A stretch of DNA of 64,000 bases, taken from positions 62,001-126,000 of the forward strand of contig NZ_FQVB01000009.1 in NCBI RefSeq assembly GCF_900129305.1, given 5' to 3'. The notes below the pieces were generated by a model. That model saw only the letters and a list, made by a program, of their open reading frames with translations, made no database searches and was not told the DNA's origin. Made by a program: the position numbers and the translations under genes. Below, in pieces: positions 44,732-53,491 of the stretch. The first letter of the stretch is position 1, and each line of letters starts with the position of its first letter. Source of the stretch: Desulfacinum infernum DSM 9756. Lineage in GTDB: Bacteria > Desulfobacterota > Syntrophobacteria > Syntrophobacterales > DSM-9756.

Positions 44732-47524
44732 ATGAACGGAACCTTTCGACTCAACGGCAGGCAGGTGGCTTTCGAACCGGGCCAGACGATTCTCGATGCC
44801 GCCATATCCCTCCAGGTCCAGATCCCCACCCTGTGCCATCTGGCGGGCACCACCCCCACCGGGACGTGCGGGGTGTGTGTGGTGGAGGTGAAAGGCCTCC
44901 AGGAGACGCAGCCGGCTTGTGCCACCCCGATCCGCGAGGGCATGGAGGTGTGGACCGACACCCCCAAGGTCCGTCTGGACCGGCAGGCGGCCATCCGAAG
45001 GCTTCTCCTTTCCGGGCATCACAACTGCTTCGTCAACGATCTTGATGTGGACCGATGGACCGATTTTCAGCTGGAGACGCTCCGTAGACCCTGGCACGGT
45101 ACCCTGTGCCCGTCCTACGGCGACTGCCGGCTGCAGGACCTGGCGGTGGCTTACGGCGTCAGGACACAGGGGCATGTCCCCCGGCCGCCCGCACACATCC
45201 CCCTGGACGACCAACATCCCATGTTCGTGAGGGACTTTTCCCGGTGCATCGGCTGCGGCCGGTGTGTCAAGGCCTGCAACGAGGTGCAGGTCCAGGGAGC
45301 CCTTGCTGCGGCAGTCCCGGAAACGGGCGGCGGGAAGGGAAAGACCTGGTTTCCCGCGGCGGACTATGACAAGTGCGTCCATTGTGGAGAGTGTGTCCAG
45401 GCGTGCCCGGTCGGGGCTCTTTTCGAGAAGAAATCTTACGGGAAGGCCTGGCCGTATGAGACGGAAAGAATCCGCACCACATGTCCCTACTGCGGAGTGG
45501 GCTGCCAGCAGTGGCTCCACGTGAAGGAGGGTAGGATCGTCAGGGTGACGGGTGTGGACGGGGCCCAGCCCAACCAGGGGCGCCTGTGCGTCAAGGGACG
45601 TTTCGGCTATGAGTTCATCTACTCCGAAGAGCGCCTGAAGACCCCGCTGATCAGAAATGGGACGGGGTTCCGGGAGGCATCCTGGGACGAAGCGCTGGAC
45701 CTGGTGGCGGGGCGCTTCCAGGAGATCCTCCGGGCCCACGGGCCCGACGCCGTGGCAGGGGTGAGCTGCGCCCGCAGTATCAATGAGGATTCTTACCAGA
45801 TGCAGAAATTCTTCCGGGCGGTGATCGGAACCAACAACATCGATCACTGCGCCCGGACCTGACACGCTCCCACCGTCGCCGGTCTGGCGGCAGCTTTCGG
45901 TTCGGGAGCGATGACCAATTCTTTCGCCCATTTCTCGCAGGCGAAACTTTTCCTTGTGATCGGGTCCAACATGACCGAGGCCCATCCTGTGGCGGCTACC
46001 TTCGTCAAACAGGCCGTGAAAAAGGGGGCTCGGCTGATCGTCGTGGACCCGAGGAAAACGGGCATTGCGGAACACGCCACCATCCACCTTCCCCTTCGGG
46101 TGGGAACGGACGTGGCGCTGCTCAATGCCCTCATGCATGTTCTCATCCAGGAGGGCCTCTACGATCGCGAGTATGTGGAACGGCGCACGGAGGGGTTCGA
46201 AGACCTGGAGCGGAAGGTGCGGGAGTATCCGCCGGAGCGGGCGGCGGGGATCTGCGGCATCGACGCGCAAACCATCCGGGAAGTGGCCAGATTGCTGGCC
46301 TCGGTCAAACCGGCCATGCTCATCTACACCCTGGGGATCACGGAGCATACGTGCGGCGTCAACAACGTGCTCAGCTGCGCGAACCTGCAGATGCTGCTCG
46401 GCAATGTGGGCTTCCAGTGCGGAGGGGTGAATCCTTTGCGCGGTCAGAATAACGTGCAGGGGGCCTGCGACATGGGGGCCCTGCCCAACGTCTATCCCGG
46501 TTACCAGCGGGTGGATGTGCCCGAGATTCGAAAGAAGTTCGAATCCTTCTGGGGGACCTCCCTGCCCTCCCGTCCGGGGTTGACCATTCCCGAGATGCTG
46601 GACGGGCTGGTGGATGGCACGGTGAGGGGCTTCTACGTTTTCGGGGAAAACCTTGCCAACACGGAACCCCACATCCGCCATGTGGAGCGGTGCCTTCAGG
46701 CGGCGGAATTTCTCGTCTGCCAGGATATCTTCCCCACCGAAACCACCCGGTTTGCCCACGTGGTGTTTCCTGCGGCAGCCTGGAGTGAGACCGACGGGAC
46801 CTTCACCAACAGTGAGCGCCGTGTCAGCAGGGTCCGTGCGGCGAGCCGACCGCCGGGTTCGGCCATGCCCAACTGGTGGATCTTCAAAGAGCTGGCCCGC
46901 CGGTTCGGGCACCGCTGGGATTCGGACAGCGCCCGCGACATCTGGGACCGGGAAATCCGCCTCCTGGCTCCCCAGCTGGCAGGAATCACCTATGCAAGGC
47001 TGGAGCACGACGGGCTCCAGTGGCCGGTACCCCGGGAGGACCATCCCGGAACCCCGTACCTTCACAAGGACGGGCTCTTTGTTCGTGGGTTGGGCCGGTT
47101 CCACGCCGTGGATTGGACCCCGCCCGCGGAATCCCCCGATGAGGAGTATCCGTTTGTGCTCAGCACCGGCCGACGCCTGTACCACTATCACACCCGCACG
47201 CAAACGGGCCGTTGCGGGGGACTGGATGAACTGCTGCCCGAGGAGACGGCCGACATCTCCCCTGCGGACGCCCAGAGCCTGGGGATCCAGGACGGGGATC
47301 GGGTGAGGGTCCGGTCCCGCCGGGGCGAGGTGGTGGTTCGCGCCAGGGTGACTTCCCAGGTGCCCCGCGGGCTGGTGTGGATGGCTTTTCATTTTCGAAA
47401 CGGCAATGCCAATTGGCTGACGAACCCCGTCTTCGACCCGGTGACCAAGACGGCTGAGTATAAGGCTTGTGCGGTGCGTATCGACAAGGTGTCGGAAGAC
47501 GGTGGAGGGGTGGAGGCGGCGTGA
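44732..47524 (+). CDS. fdhA: Selenocysteine formate dehydrogenase, NuoG-headed catalytic subunit
   Basis: 930 residues if TGA 45860-45862 is read as Sec377 (CART-Sec-HAPTVAGLAAAFG). The N-terminus is a [2Fe-2S] ferredoxin domain (C35, C46, C49, C63), then an H-x3-C/Cx2C region with an insertion, two [4Fe-4S] sets (C172, C175, C178, C182; C215, C218, C221, C225) and the bis-pterin domain with C251, C254, C258, C286. It is cytoplasmic: no Tat signal. Such subunits pair with NAD, ferredoxin or hydrogenase modules, but no NuoE/F-like diaphorase is adjacent. GGGAG precedes ATG 44732. The stop overlaps the GTG of fdhD. Confidence 0.93.
45860..45900 (+). other. Selenocysteine UGA and SECIS hairpin, fdhA-1
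   Basis: In-frame TGA at 45860-45862 followed 18 bases on by a GGTCT loop (45881-45885) closed by a six-pair stem (GTCGCC 45875-45880 with GGCGGC 45886-45891, one U-G pair). The loop sequence and the 18-base distance equal those I know for E. coli fdhF. Needs SelB and tRNA-Sec, which are not in the window. Confidence 0.88.
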
Positions 47525-48369
47525 GCAGGGTGCGCAGAGCAGGTGAGGAGCGGGGGCCGGCCACGTGCCGTCGCAAGGCGGCCAGGGTGTCGGGCGGTGA
47601 GATCCGCTCCTGCGCCAGCGTGCTGGCCGTGGAGGAACCGCTGGAGGTCCATGTGGACGGCCGCCCCGTCACGGTCCTCATGCGGCTTCCGGGCGATGAC
47701 ATTCATCTGACGGCCGGCTTTTGCTTCAGCCGGGGGCTTGCGGGGTCCTGGGACGATTTCCGCGCCATTCATCCGTTGCCCCCACAGGGGGGCGGGAGCC
47801 GGATCATGGTCCGGCTCGCCGGGGAAAGGATCAGGGGGGCGGGGAGCGTTCCCCCCGGCGCCGGCCCGAACAGCCTCCTTTCGCAAGGATCCTTTTCGGG
47901 GTGGGGGTGCCGGGGCGCACCGAACGGAGAGCAAACCATCACTCTGGACGATTTGTGGCACAGCAAGGAGGAATTCGACGCGAGGCAGGCGCTCTTCGAG
48001 ACGACCGGGTGCACCCATTCGGCTTCGATCTTCGACCGGCGGGGAATCCTTCTCGCCTTCGGCGAGGACGTGGGGCGCCGGAATGCCTTCGACAAGGCCG
48101 TGGGCCGACTGCTCCTTCGGAGGTCCCTGGAAAGGAGCCATCGGGTGATCGTCTCCTCCAGGGTGAACCGTGAATTGGTCGCCAGGGCCGTGCGGTTGCG
48201 CGTCCGGATCCTGTGCGGCCTGTCGGCGCCCACCAGTGGAGCGGTTTCCCTGGCCGAAGAGGCGGGCGTGACCCTCATCGGGTTTCTGCGCCATCGGAGC
48301 CTCACTCTCTATACGCACCCGGGGCGTATCCGGGATTTCACCGCAGCCTGCGACATATGTTTCTTGTAG
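47521..48369 (+). CDS. fdhD: Formate dehydrogenase accessory sulfurtransferase FdhD
   Basis: 282 residues from GTG 47521, which overlaps the fdhA-1 stop. TGCTHSASIFDRRGILLAFGEDVGRRNAFDKAVG (across two stretches) and SSRVNRELVARAVRL are family signatures, and the GEDVGRRNA loop binds the nucleotide-like cofactor end. FdhD passes sulfur from IscS to the bis-pterin Mo/W site. The cysteine pair usual in this protein reads GWGCRG here, so only one cysteine remains. Its 3' end overlaps an operator-like site at 48356-48373. Confidence 0.9.
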   Translation: MSRVRRAGEERGPATCRRKAARVSGGEIRSCASVLAVEEPLEVHVDGRPVTVLMRLPGDDIHLTAGFCFSRGLAGSWDDFRAIHPLPPQGGGSRIMVRLAGERIRGAGSVPPGAGPNSLLSQGSFSGWGCRGAPNGEQTITLDDLWHSKEEFDARQALFETTGCTHSASIFDRRGILLAFGEDVGRRNAFDKAVGRLLLRRSLERSHRVIVSSRVNRELVARAVRLRVRILCGLSAPTSGAVSLAEEAGVTLIGFLRHRSLTLYTHPGRIRDFTAACDICFL

Positions 48370-48373
48370 CATA
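48356..48373 (+). promoter_or_regulatory. Upstream ModE-like half-conserved palindrome
   Basis: TATGTTT-CTTG-TAGCATA at 48356-48373, five of seven positions per arm kept. It straddles the fdhD stop and lies 44 bases above the main site for fdhA-2, so it may be a weaker second binding site. Confidence 0.5.
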
Positions 48374-48394
48374 TGGAAATTCATAAAAAAACCC

Positions 48395-48435
48395 TTGACC
48401 TCCCGAGTTGGGCGATATATGTCGCACGTGATATA
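48395..48435 (+). promoter_or_regulatory. Promoter with ModE-like palindrome, fdhA-2
   Basis: TTGACC at 48395-48400 and a -10 near 48416-48423. The palindrome TATGTCG-CACG-TGATATA is at 48418-48435, covering the -10 region. ATG 48467 is 31 bases downstream with GAGGAGGGG as ribosome site. Confidence 0.7.
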
Positions 48436-48466
48436 ATGGTCCGTCCAAACAAAGAGGAGGGGTGCC

Positions 48467-51400
48467 ATGAAGATGAGCCGCCGAGACTTTCTGAAGGCCA
48501 CGAGCGCGGGCATCGCCTGTTTCGGCCTGGCCCAGCTGGGTTTCGATCTGGAGCCTCTCCGGGCTTACGGAGCCCGGCTGAAGATCTCCGGCGCCAAGGA
48601 GGTCGTCAGCGTCTGTCCCTTTTGTTCCGTGAGTTGCCACGTGGTGGCTCACGTGAAGGACGGGCGGCTCGTGAACGTGGAAGGCGATCCGGATTACCCC
48701 ATCAACGAGGGGGCCCTTTGTGCCAAGGGGGCCGCCATCCTTTCCCTGACCAACAACCCCCATCGGGTCACCAAGCCCCTCTATCGCGCGCCTTTCGGCG
48801 ACACGTGGGAAGAAAAGGATTGGGAATGGGTCCTGGATCGCATCGCCCGGCGCGTCAAAGACCTCCGGGACCGGGATTTCCTGCCCACCAACGGACGCGG
48901 ACAGCGCGTAAATCGTCTGGAATCGCTTTTTTCGCTCGGTACGTCCCATATGGACAACGAGGAGTGTGCGCTCGTGCACCAGGCGATGAGAATGCTCGGC
49001 GTGGTGCACATGGACCACCAGGCCCGCATTTGACACAGCGCTACGGTGGCGGCTCTGGGAGAGTCGTTCGGGCGCGGCGCGATGACCAATCACTGGATTG
49101 ACATCAAGAATGCGGACGCCATCCTCATCATGGGGAGCAATGCCGCGGAACACCATCCCATCTCGTTCAAATGGGTGCTTGAGGCCAAGTCCCGCGGGGC
49201 GGTGGTCATGCACGTGGACCCTAAATTCTCCCGGACCTCCGCACGCTCCACCTTCCACGTGCCTCTCCGTTCCGGGACCGACATCGCCTTTCTCGGCGGC
49301 ATGATCCATCACATCCTGGAAAACGGGAACTATTTCAAAGACTATGTGGTTCACTACACCAACGCCTCCTTTATCGTCTCGGATTCCTATGGATTTCGCA
49401 ACGGTCTTTTCTCCGGCTATGACCCCCGCACCAGCAGCTACGACCGGAGCAGCTGGTCCTTTGCCGTGGACGCGCAAGGGCGGGTGCGTAGAGATCCGAG
49501 TCTCCGGCATCCCCGTTGTGTCTTCCAGCTGCTCAGGGAGCATTACACCCGTTACTCCCTGGAGAAGGTTGCCGATATTACGGGGGTTTCCAGAGAGAAC
49601 CTTCTGAGAGTCTACGAGGCCTACGCGGCGACGGGGGTTCCCGACAGGGCCGGAACGATCCTGTACGCCCTGGGTTGGACCCAGCATACGGTGGGCGTGC
49701 AAAATATCCGTGCCGCGGCGATCATCCAACTGCTCCTGGGCAATATCGGCATGGCCGGAGGCGGGATCAACGCCTTGCGGGGCGAACCCAACGTCCAGGG
49801 ATCCACGGACCACACCCTCCTCTACCACTTGGTTCCCGGCTACATGTCCATGCCCTTGGCCGATTGGCAGACATTGGAAGACTACAACCGGGCCAACACC
49901 CCCGCCTCTTCGGACCCTCAGAGTGCCAACTGGTGGCGGAACAAGCCCAAGTACCTTGTGAGCCTCTTGAAAGGGTGGTTCGGAGAGCACGCCACCCGGG
50001 AAAGCGACTTCGGTTACTCCATGCTGCCCAAGCTGGAACGCGGTGAAGATTACTCATACCTGTACCTTTTCGATCGGATGTACCAGGGGCTCATTCGGGG
50101 TGGATTCATCTTCGGTCTCAACCCGGCCAACAGTGTCCCCAATTCCAACAAGGTGAGGAAGGCTCTGGACAATCTGGACTGGCTCGTGACCATGGACGTT
50201 CACCACACGGAGACCACCGACAATTGGCACCGGCCCGGGGTGGACCCCGCCGCGGTAAAGACCGAGGTCTTTCTGCTCCCGTCGGCCCACCGTCTGGAAA
50301 AGGAAGGTTCGGTCACCAACAGCGGACGTTGGCTCCTGTGGCATTACGCCGCCGTGAAGCCCCCGGGGCGGGCACGCAGCTTCGGTGAGATGATCGTGGA
50401 TCTCGGGAACAGAGTTCGCAAACTCTACCGGAGCGAGCCCGGTGCCTATCCCGATCCGATCCTGAAGGCTTCCTGGCCCGAGGGCTACGATGCCGATGAG
50501 GTGGCCAGGCGTATCAACGGGGTCTTTACTTCCGACAAGGTGGTCAACGGCAGGCGTTACCGCAAGGGCAACCTGGTGCCCGGCTTCGGCGCACTGAGCG
50601 ATGACGGGTCCACGAGCTGCCTCAACTGGCTCTATTGCGGGAGCTATACCCAGGAGGAGGGAAACAAGGCCAAGAGGCGCGACCCCAGGCAGACTCCCAT
50701 GCAGGCGGCCATCGGCCTCTATCCCAATTGGGCCTGGTGCTGGCCCCTCAACCGCCGCATCCTCTACAACCGGGCTTCCGTGGATCCGCAAGGGCGCCCC
50801 TTCCACCCTTCCAAGGCGGTGATTGCATGGGAAGAGGGCTCATGGGTCGGAGATGTCCCAGATGGCGGATGGCCTCCGCTCAGCTCCGGCAAGGGCAAAC
50901 ATCCGTTCATCATGACGGTCCACGGTTTCGGTCAATTGTTTGGGCCCGGACGGGTCGACGGGCCTTTTCCGGAGCATTACGAGCCTGTGGAGACCCCGGT
51001 GAACCGACACCCCTTCTCCGGCCGCCTCCACAACCCCTGCTACAAGGCGGTGACGGGGGATCTGGATCGGCTGGCGGCGCCGGCGGATTCCCGCTATCCG
51101 ATTGTCCTGACGACCTACAACATGACCGAGCACTGGTGCGGCGGTGGCGAAACCCGCAACGTACCGAATCTTCTGGAAGCCGAACCCCAGCTCTATGTGG
51201 AGATGAGTCCCGAGCTGGCCGAGGAGAAGGGCATCCGGAACGGCGACCCGGTCATTGTGGAAAGCGCTCGTGGCCGTGTGGAAGCCATCGCCATGGTCAC
51301 GGTGCGCATGCGACCGCTTCGGATTCAGGGCCGAATCGTCCACGAGATCGGCATGCCCTTTTGTTTCGGGTGGACCACCCCCGGTTGCGGCGACGCCACC

Positions 51401-51508
51401 AACCGGTTGACCCCTTCGGTGGGAGACCCCAACACCTCGATTCCCGAATTCAAGGCGTGCCTGGTGGACGTGCGTAAGGCGGACAGGCTCGAGGAGCTTG
51501 CCCGGTAG
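48467..51508 (+). CDS. fdhA: Selenocysteine formate dehydrogenase, exported catalytic subunit (FdnG/Desulfovibrio FdhA type)
   Basis: 1013 residues if TGA 49031-49033 is read as Sec189 (HQARI-Sec-HSATVAALGESFGRGAMTN, as in FdnG). The N-terminus MKMSRRDFLKATSAG is a twin-arginine signal, so the enzyme works in the periplasm. [4Fe-4S] cysteines are C50, C53, C57 and C85. The length and the region with GWTQHTVGVQNIRAAAI match the two-subunit periplasmic enzymes of sulfate reducers, which use W or Mo. It oxidises formate, or makes it from CO2, and passes electrons to the Fe-S subunit and presumably periplasmic cytochromes. No membrane gamma subunit follows. Confidence 0.94.
49031..49072 (+). other. 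Selenocysteine UGA, fdhA-2
   Basis: In-frame TGA 49031-49033; the downstream protein continues to FDH-N-like HSATVAALGESFGRGAMTNHW. At the SECIS position (18 bases on) GCTCT is followed by GGGAGAGT, which can form a small GCTCT/AGAGT stem. The hairpin is less clear than in fdhA-1. Confidence 0.8.
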
Positions 51509-51563
51509 AGCTGCAGACGGTGGAGATGTTGCACCCTGCCGGAGGGCTTCCAAGGAGGACGTC

Positions 51564-52277
51564 ATGGCGAAAGCGTTTCTGATCGATACCTCCCGGTGCA
51601 CCGCCTGCCGGGGTTGTCAAGTGGCCTGCAAGGAATGGCATGGGCTGCCAGCCAACAGGACGCGGCAGCGGGGCAGCCACCAGAATCCTCCCGACCTCAA
51701 CGCCTACAACTACAAAGTGGTTCGCTTCCATGAGGATCTGAAGGGAGGCAACATCCGCTGGTTCTTTTTCCCCGACCAATGCCGCCATTGCGTGGATCCG
51801 CCCTGCAAGGCGGAGGCGGAAGGATATGTGGAAGGGGCCGTGGTCCGGGATGAAGCCACCGGCGCCGTGGTTTTCACTTTGCTCACGGCAAAGCTGTCTC
51901 CCCAAGCCTGCGAGGCGGTTCGCAGTGCCTGTCCCTATGATATCCCCCGCCGTGACGAGAAAACCGGGCGCCTGACCAAATGCGATATGTGCATCGATCG
52001 GGTGGCGGCCGGCATGGCCCCGGCCTGCGTGAAGGCCTGCCCCACGGGGGCCATGAACTTCGGAGAACGCTCAGAGATGCTGAAGCTGGGTGAACGACGT
52101 CTCGCACAAGCGAAGAAGGTCTACCCGGAGGCCGCCCTGGTGGATGCGGACACGGTCCATACCGTCTTCCTGGTGCCGGATCCCCGTGTGGATTTCGGCC
52201 CGCCCCCGGGGATCGATCTCCATGCATTCCTGGGCGAGCCTCGATCGGCTTCGATCTCAGAGCCGTCTCTTCGGTAG
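51564..52277 (+). CDS. fdhB: Formate dehydrogenase iron-sulfur subunit
   Basis: 237 residues from ATG 51564 (CCAAGGAGG upstream). Cysteine groups: C12, C15, C18, C22; C73, C76, C81; C116, C123; C140, C143, C155, C159, enough for three [4Fe-4S] clusters as in the two-subunit enzyme of Desulfovibrio gigas. The position after DPPC usually taken by a fourth cysteine is alanine or glutamate here, with C116 or C123 perhaps replacing it. It has no signal of its own and would be exported with fdhA-2. No C-terminal membrane anchor, unlike FdnH. Confidence 0.92.
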   Translation: MAKAFLIDTSRCTACRGCQVACKEWHGLPANRTRQRGSHQNPPDLNAYNYKVVRFHEDLKGGNIRWFFFPDQCRHCVDPPCKAEAEGYVEGAVVRDEATGAVVFTLLTAKLSPQACEAVRSACPYDIPRRDEKTGRLTKCDMCIDRVAAGMAPACVKACPTGAMNFGERSEMLKLGERRLAQAKKVYPEAALVDADTVHTVFLVPDPRVDFGPPPGIDLHAFLGEPRSASISEPSLR

Positions 52278-52362
52278 CCCGGACGCGATGGAAGCGCTCC
52301 ACGGGGCAATGATGGGCGGTGGGAAACGGACGACTTGTAGGTTGCGAATCCGGGGGATCCCC

Positions 52363-53286
52363 ATGGACCCTGTGTTGGACAAGGCCGTGAGCCGGCGGCC
52401 GGTCTTGGAGCCGATCCTTCGAGCGTTCTGGAGCGTGCACGAAGCCTCTCTGGCGTTGGCGCGCGCCCTGGAGGATCGATGGCGCCCGGAATTCATCGAG
52501 GTGGATGCCCGCCGACTGCGGGAAGGGGTGCCCGTGCTGGTCGGGCATTCCCTGCAAGCGGCCGAAGGGGCGCTCGAGGGGGCCTTTCGGGGGTTCATCC
52601 CGGTTCTGGGGGATACGTTCCCGCACCTGAGAAACGACTTGGACCGTATGGCGTCGCTTCACGATGGCCGCGGGGTGGATCTCGCTTCCGTCTGTCGTGC
52701 CTACCTGGAAGGGGATCTTTCAGGAATCGGGCGTGCGTTTCGTGCTGCGGGAGTGGAGCCCGGCTCGGTCCTTCTGGTGTTGCACGAGACCCTTTCAGCG
52801 GCTCTGAAATCCCTTGACCGATTGGTGGGGCAAAGGCTTCCGGACGCGGATTGGTGGCGCGGCTACTGTCCTTTGTGCGGCGCCCTCCCCGTGGCCGCTT
52901 ACCTGGCGGAAGGCGCCGATCCGAGTTCCCGGTTCCTCTCGGGGGGCGGCGGCCAGAGGTATCTGCATTGTGCCGTGTGCGGCCATGACTGGCGTTTCCC
53001 GCGAAGGATGTGCCCGGCGTGCGGCACGGAGGACAAGGACGTGTATGTCTATTTTCAGGTGGAAGGTGAGCCGGCGGAGCGGGTGGATGTGTGCGGCAAC
53101 TGCGGGGGGTATCTGCCGTGCATTGATTACCGGGAGGCATGGGAAGGGCTGCCGGTGGATTTGGCGGTGGTCGCCATGCTGCATCTGGACATGTGGGCCT
53201 GCCTGAAGGGCTATCACCCTTTGATGTGGACGCCCTGGAACGGGGTGGGCCCTTGCGACGGGCCCGCTTCGAGCCGCGTCCATTGA
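52363..53286 (+). CDS. fdhE: Formate dehydrogenase accessory protein FdhE
   Basis: 307 residues from ATG 52363; an in-frame ATG at 52288 is possible. The second half carries four CxxC pairs (YCPLCG, CAVCG, MCPACG, VCGNCG), the zinc- or iron-binding array of FdhE, which helps fold exported formate dehydrogenase. The N-terminal 170 residues are helical. It follows fdhB and is probably in its operon. Confidence 0.9.
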   Translation: MDPVLDKAVSRRPVLEPILRAFWSVHEASLALARALEDRWRPEFIEVDARRLREGVPVLVGHSLQAAEGALEGAFRGFIPVLGDTFPHLRNDLDRMASLHDGRGVDLASVCRAYLEGDLSGIGRAFRAAGVEPGSVLLVLHETLSAALKSLDRLVGQRLPDADWWRGYCPLCGALPVAAYLAEGADPSSRFLSGGGGQRYLHCAVCGHDWRFPRRMCPACGTEDKDVYVYFQVEGEPAERVDVCGNCGGYLPCIDYREAWEGLPVDLAVVAMLHLDMWACLKGYHPLMWTPWNGVGPCDGPASSRVH

Positions 53287-53428
53287 GCCTTTGCGGGGCA
53301 TGATCCGGCGGCCTCCGGCCCGATGCGAGGGCAAGGGGGGCGTGTGCGTTGGCGGTCGGGTGCGGAAGGGCCTCGAGGCGTGTGCAGGCCCACGGCCGCA
53401 ATCGGCGGGTTCTCACGTCTTCTTTGGG

Positions 53429-53473
53429 TTGACGGAAGTTTTTTTTGTTTTTATATATGCTACCTTTGACATA
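53429..53473 (+). promoter_or_regulatory. Promoter with ModE-like palindrome, fmdE-moeA-like gene
   Basis: TTGACG (53429-53434), 17 bases, TATATA (53452-53457). The palindrome TATGCTA-CCTT-TGACATA is at 53456-53473, just over the -10 box, with a leader of only about 28 bases to ATG 53492. Confidence 0.8.
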
Positions 53474-53491
53474 TACAGGAGAAGGAATCCG

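Noticed and set aside
45860-45910. TGA in fdhA-1 as a frameshift or nonsense mutation
   Set aside because: Same frame continues, the context matches the Sec site of formate dehydrogenases, and a GGTCT-loop hairpin sits at the expected distance.
44660-47392. A 910-codon open frame on the minus strand opposite fdhA-1
   Set aside because: Composition-driven mirror of a GC-rich gene; no family motifs, and the plus strand carries a full formate dehydrogenase.
49031-49045. TGA in fdhA-2 splitting the gene in two
   Set aside because: Sec position of FDH-N proteins in the same frame; not a break.
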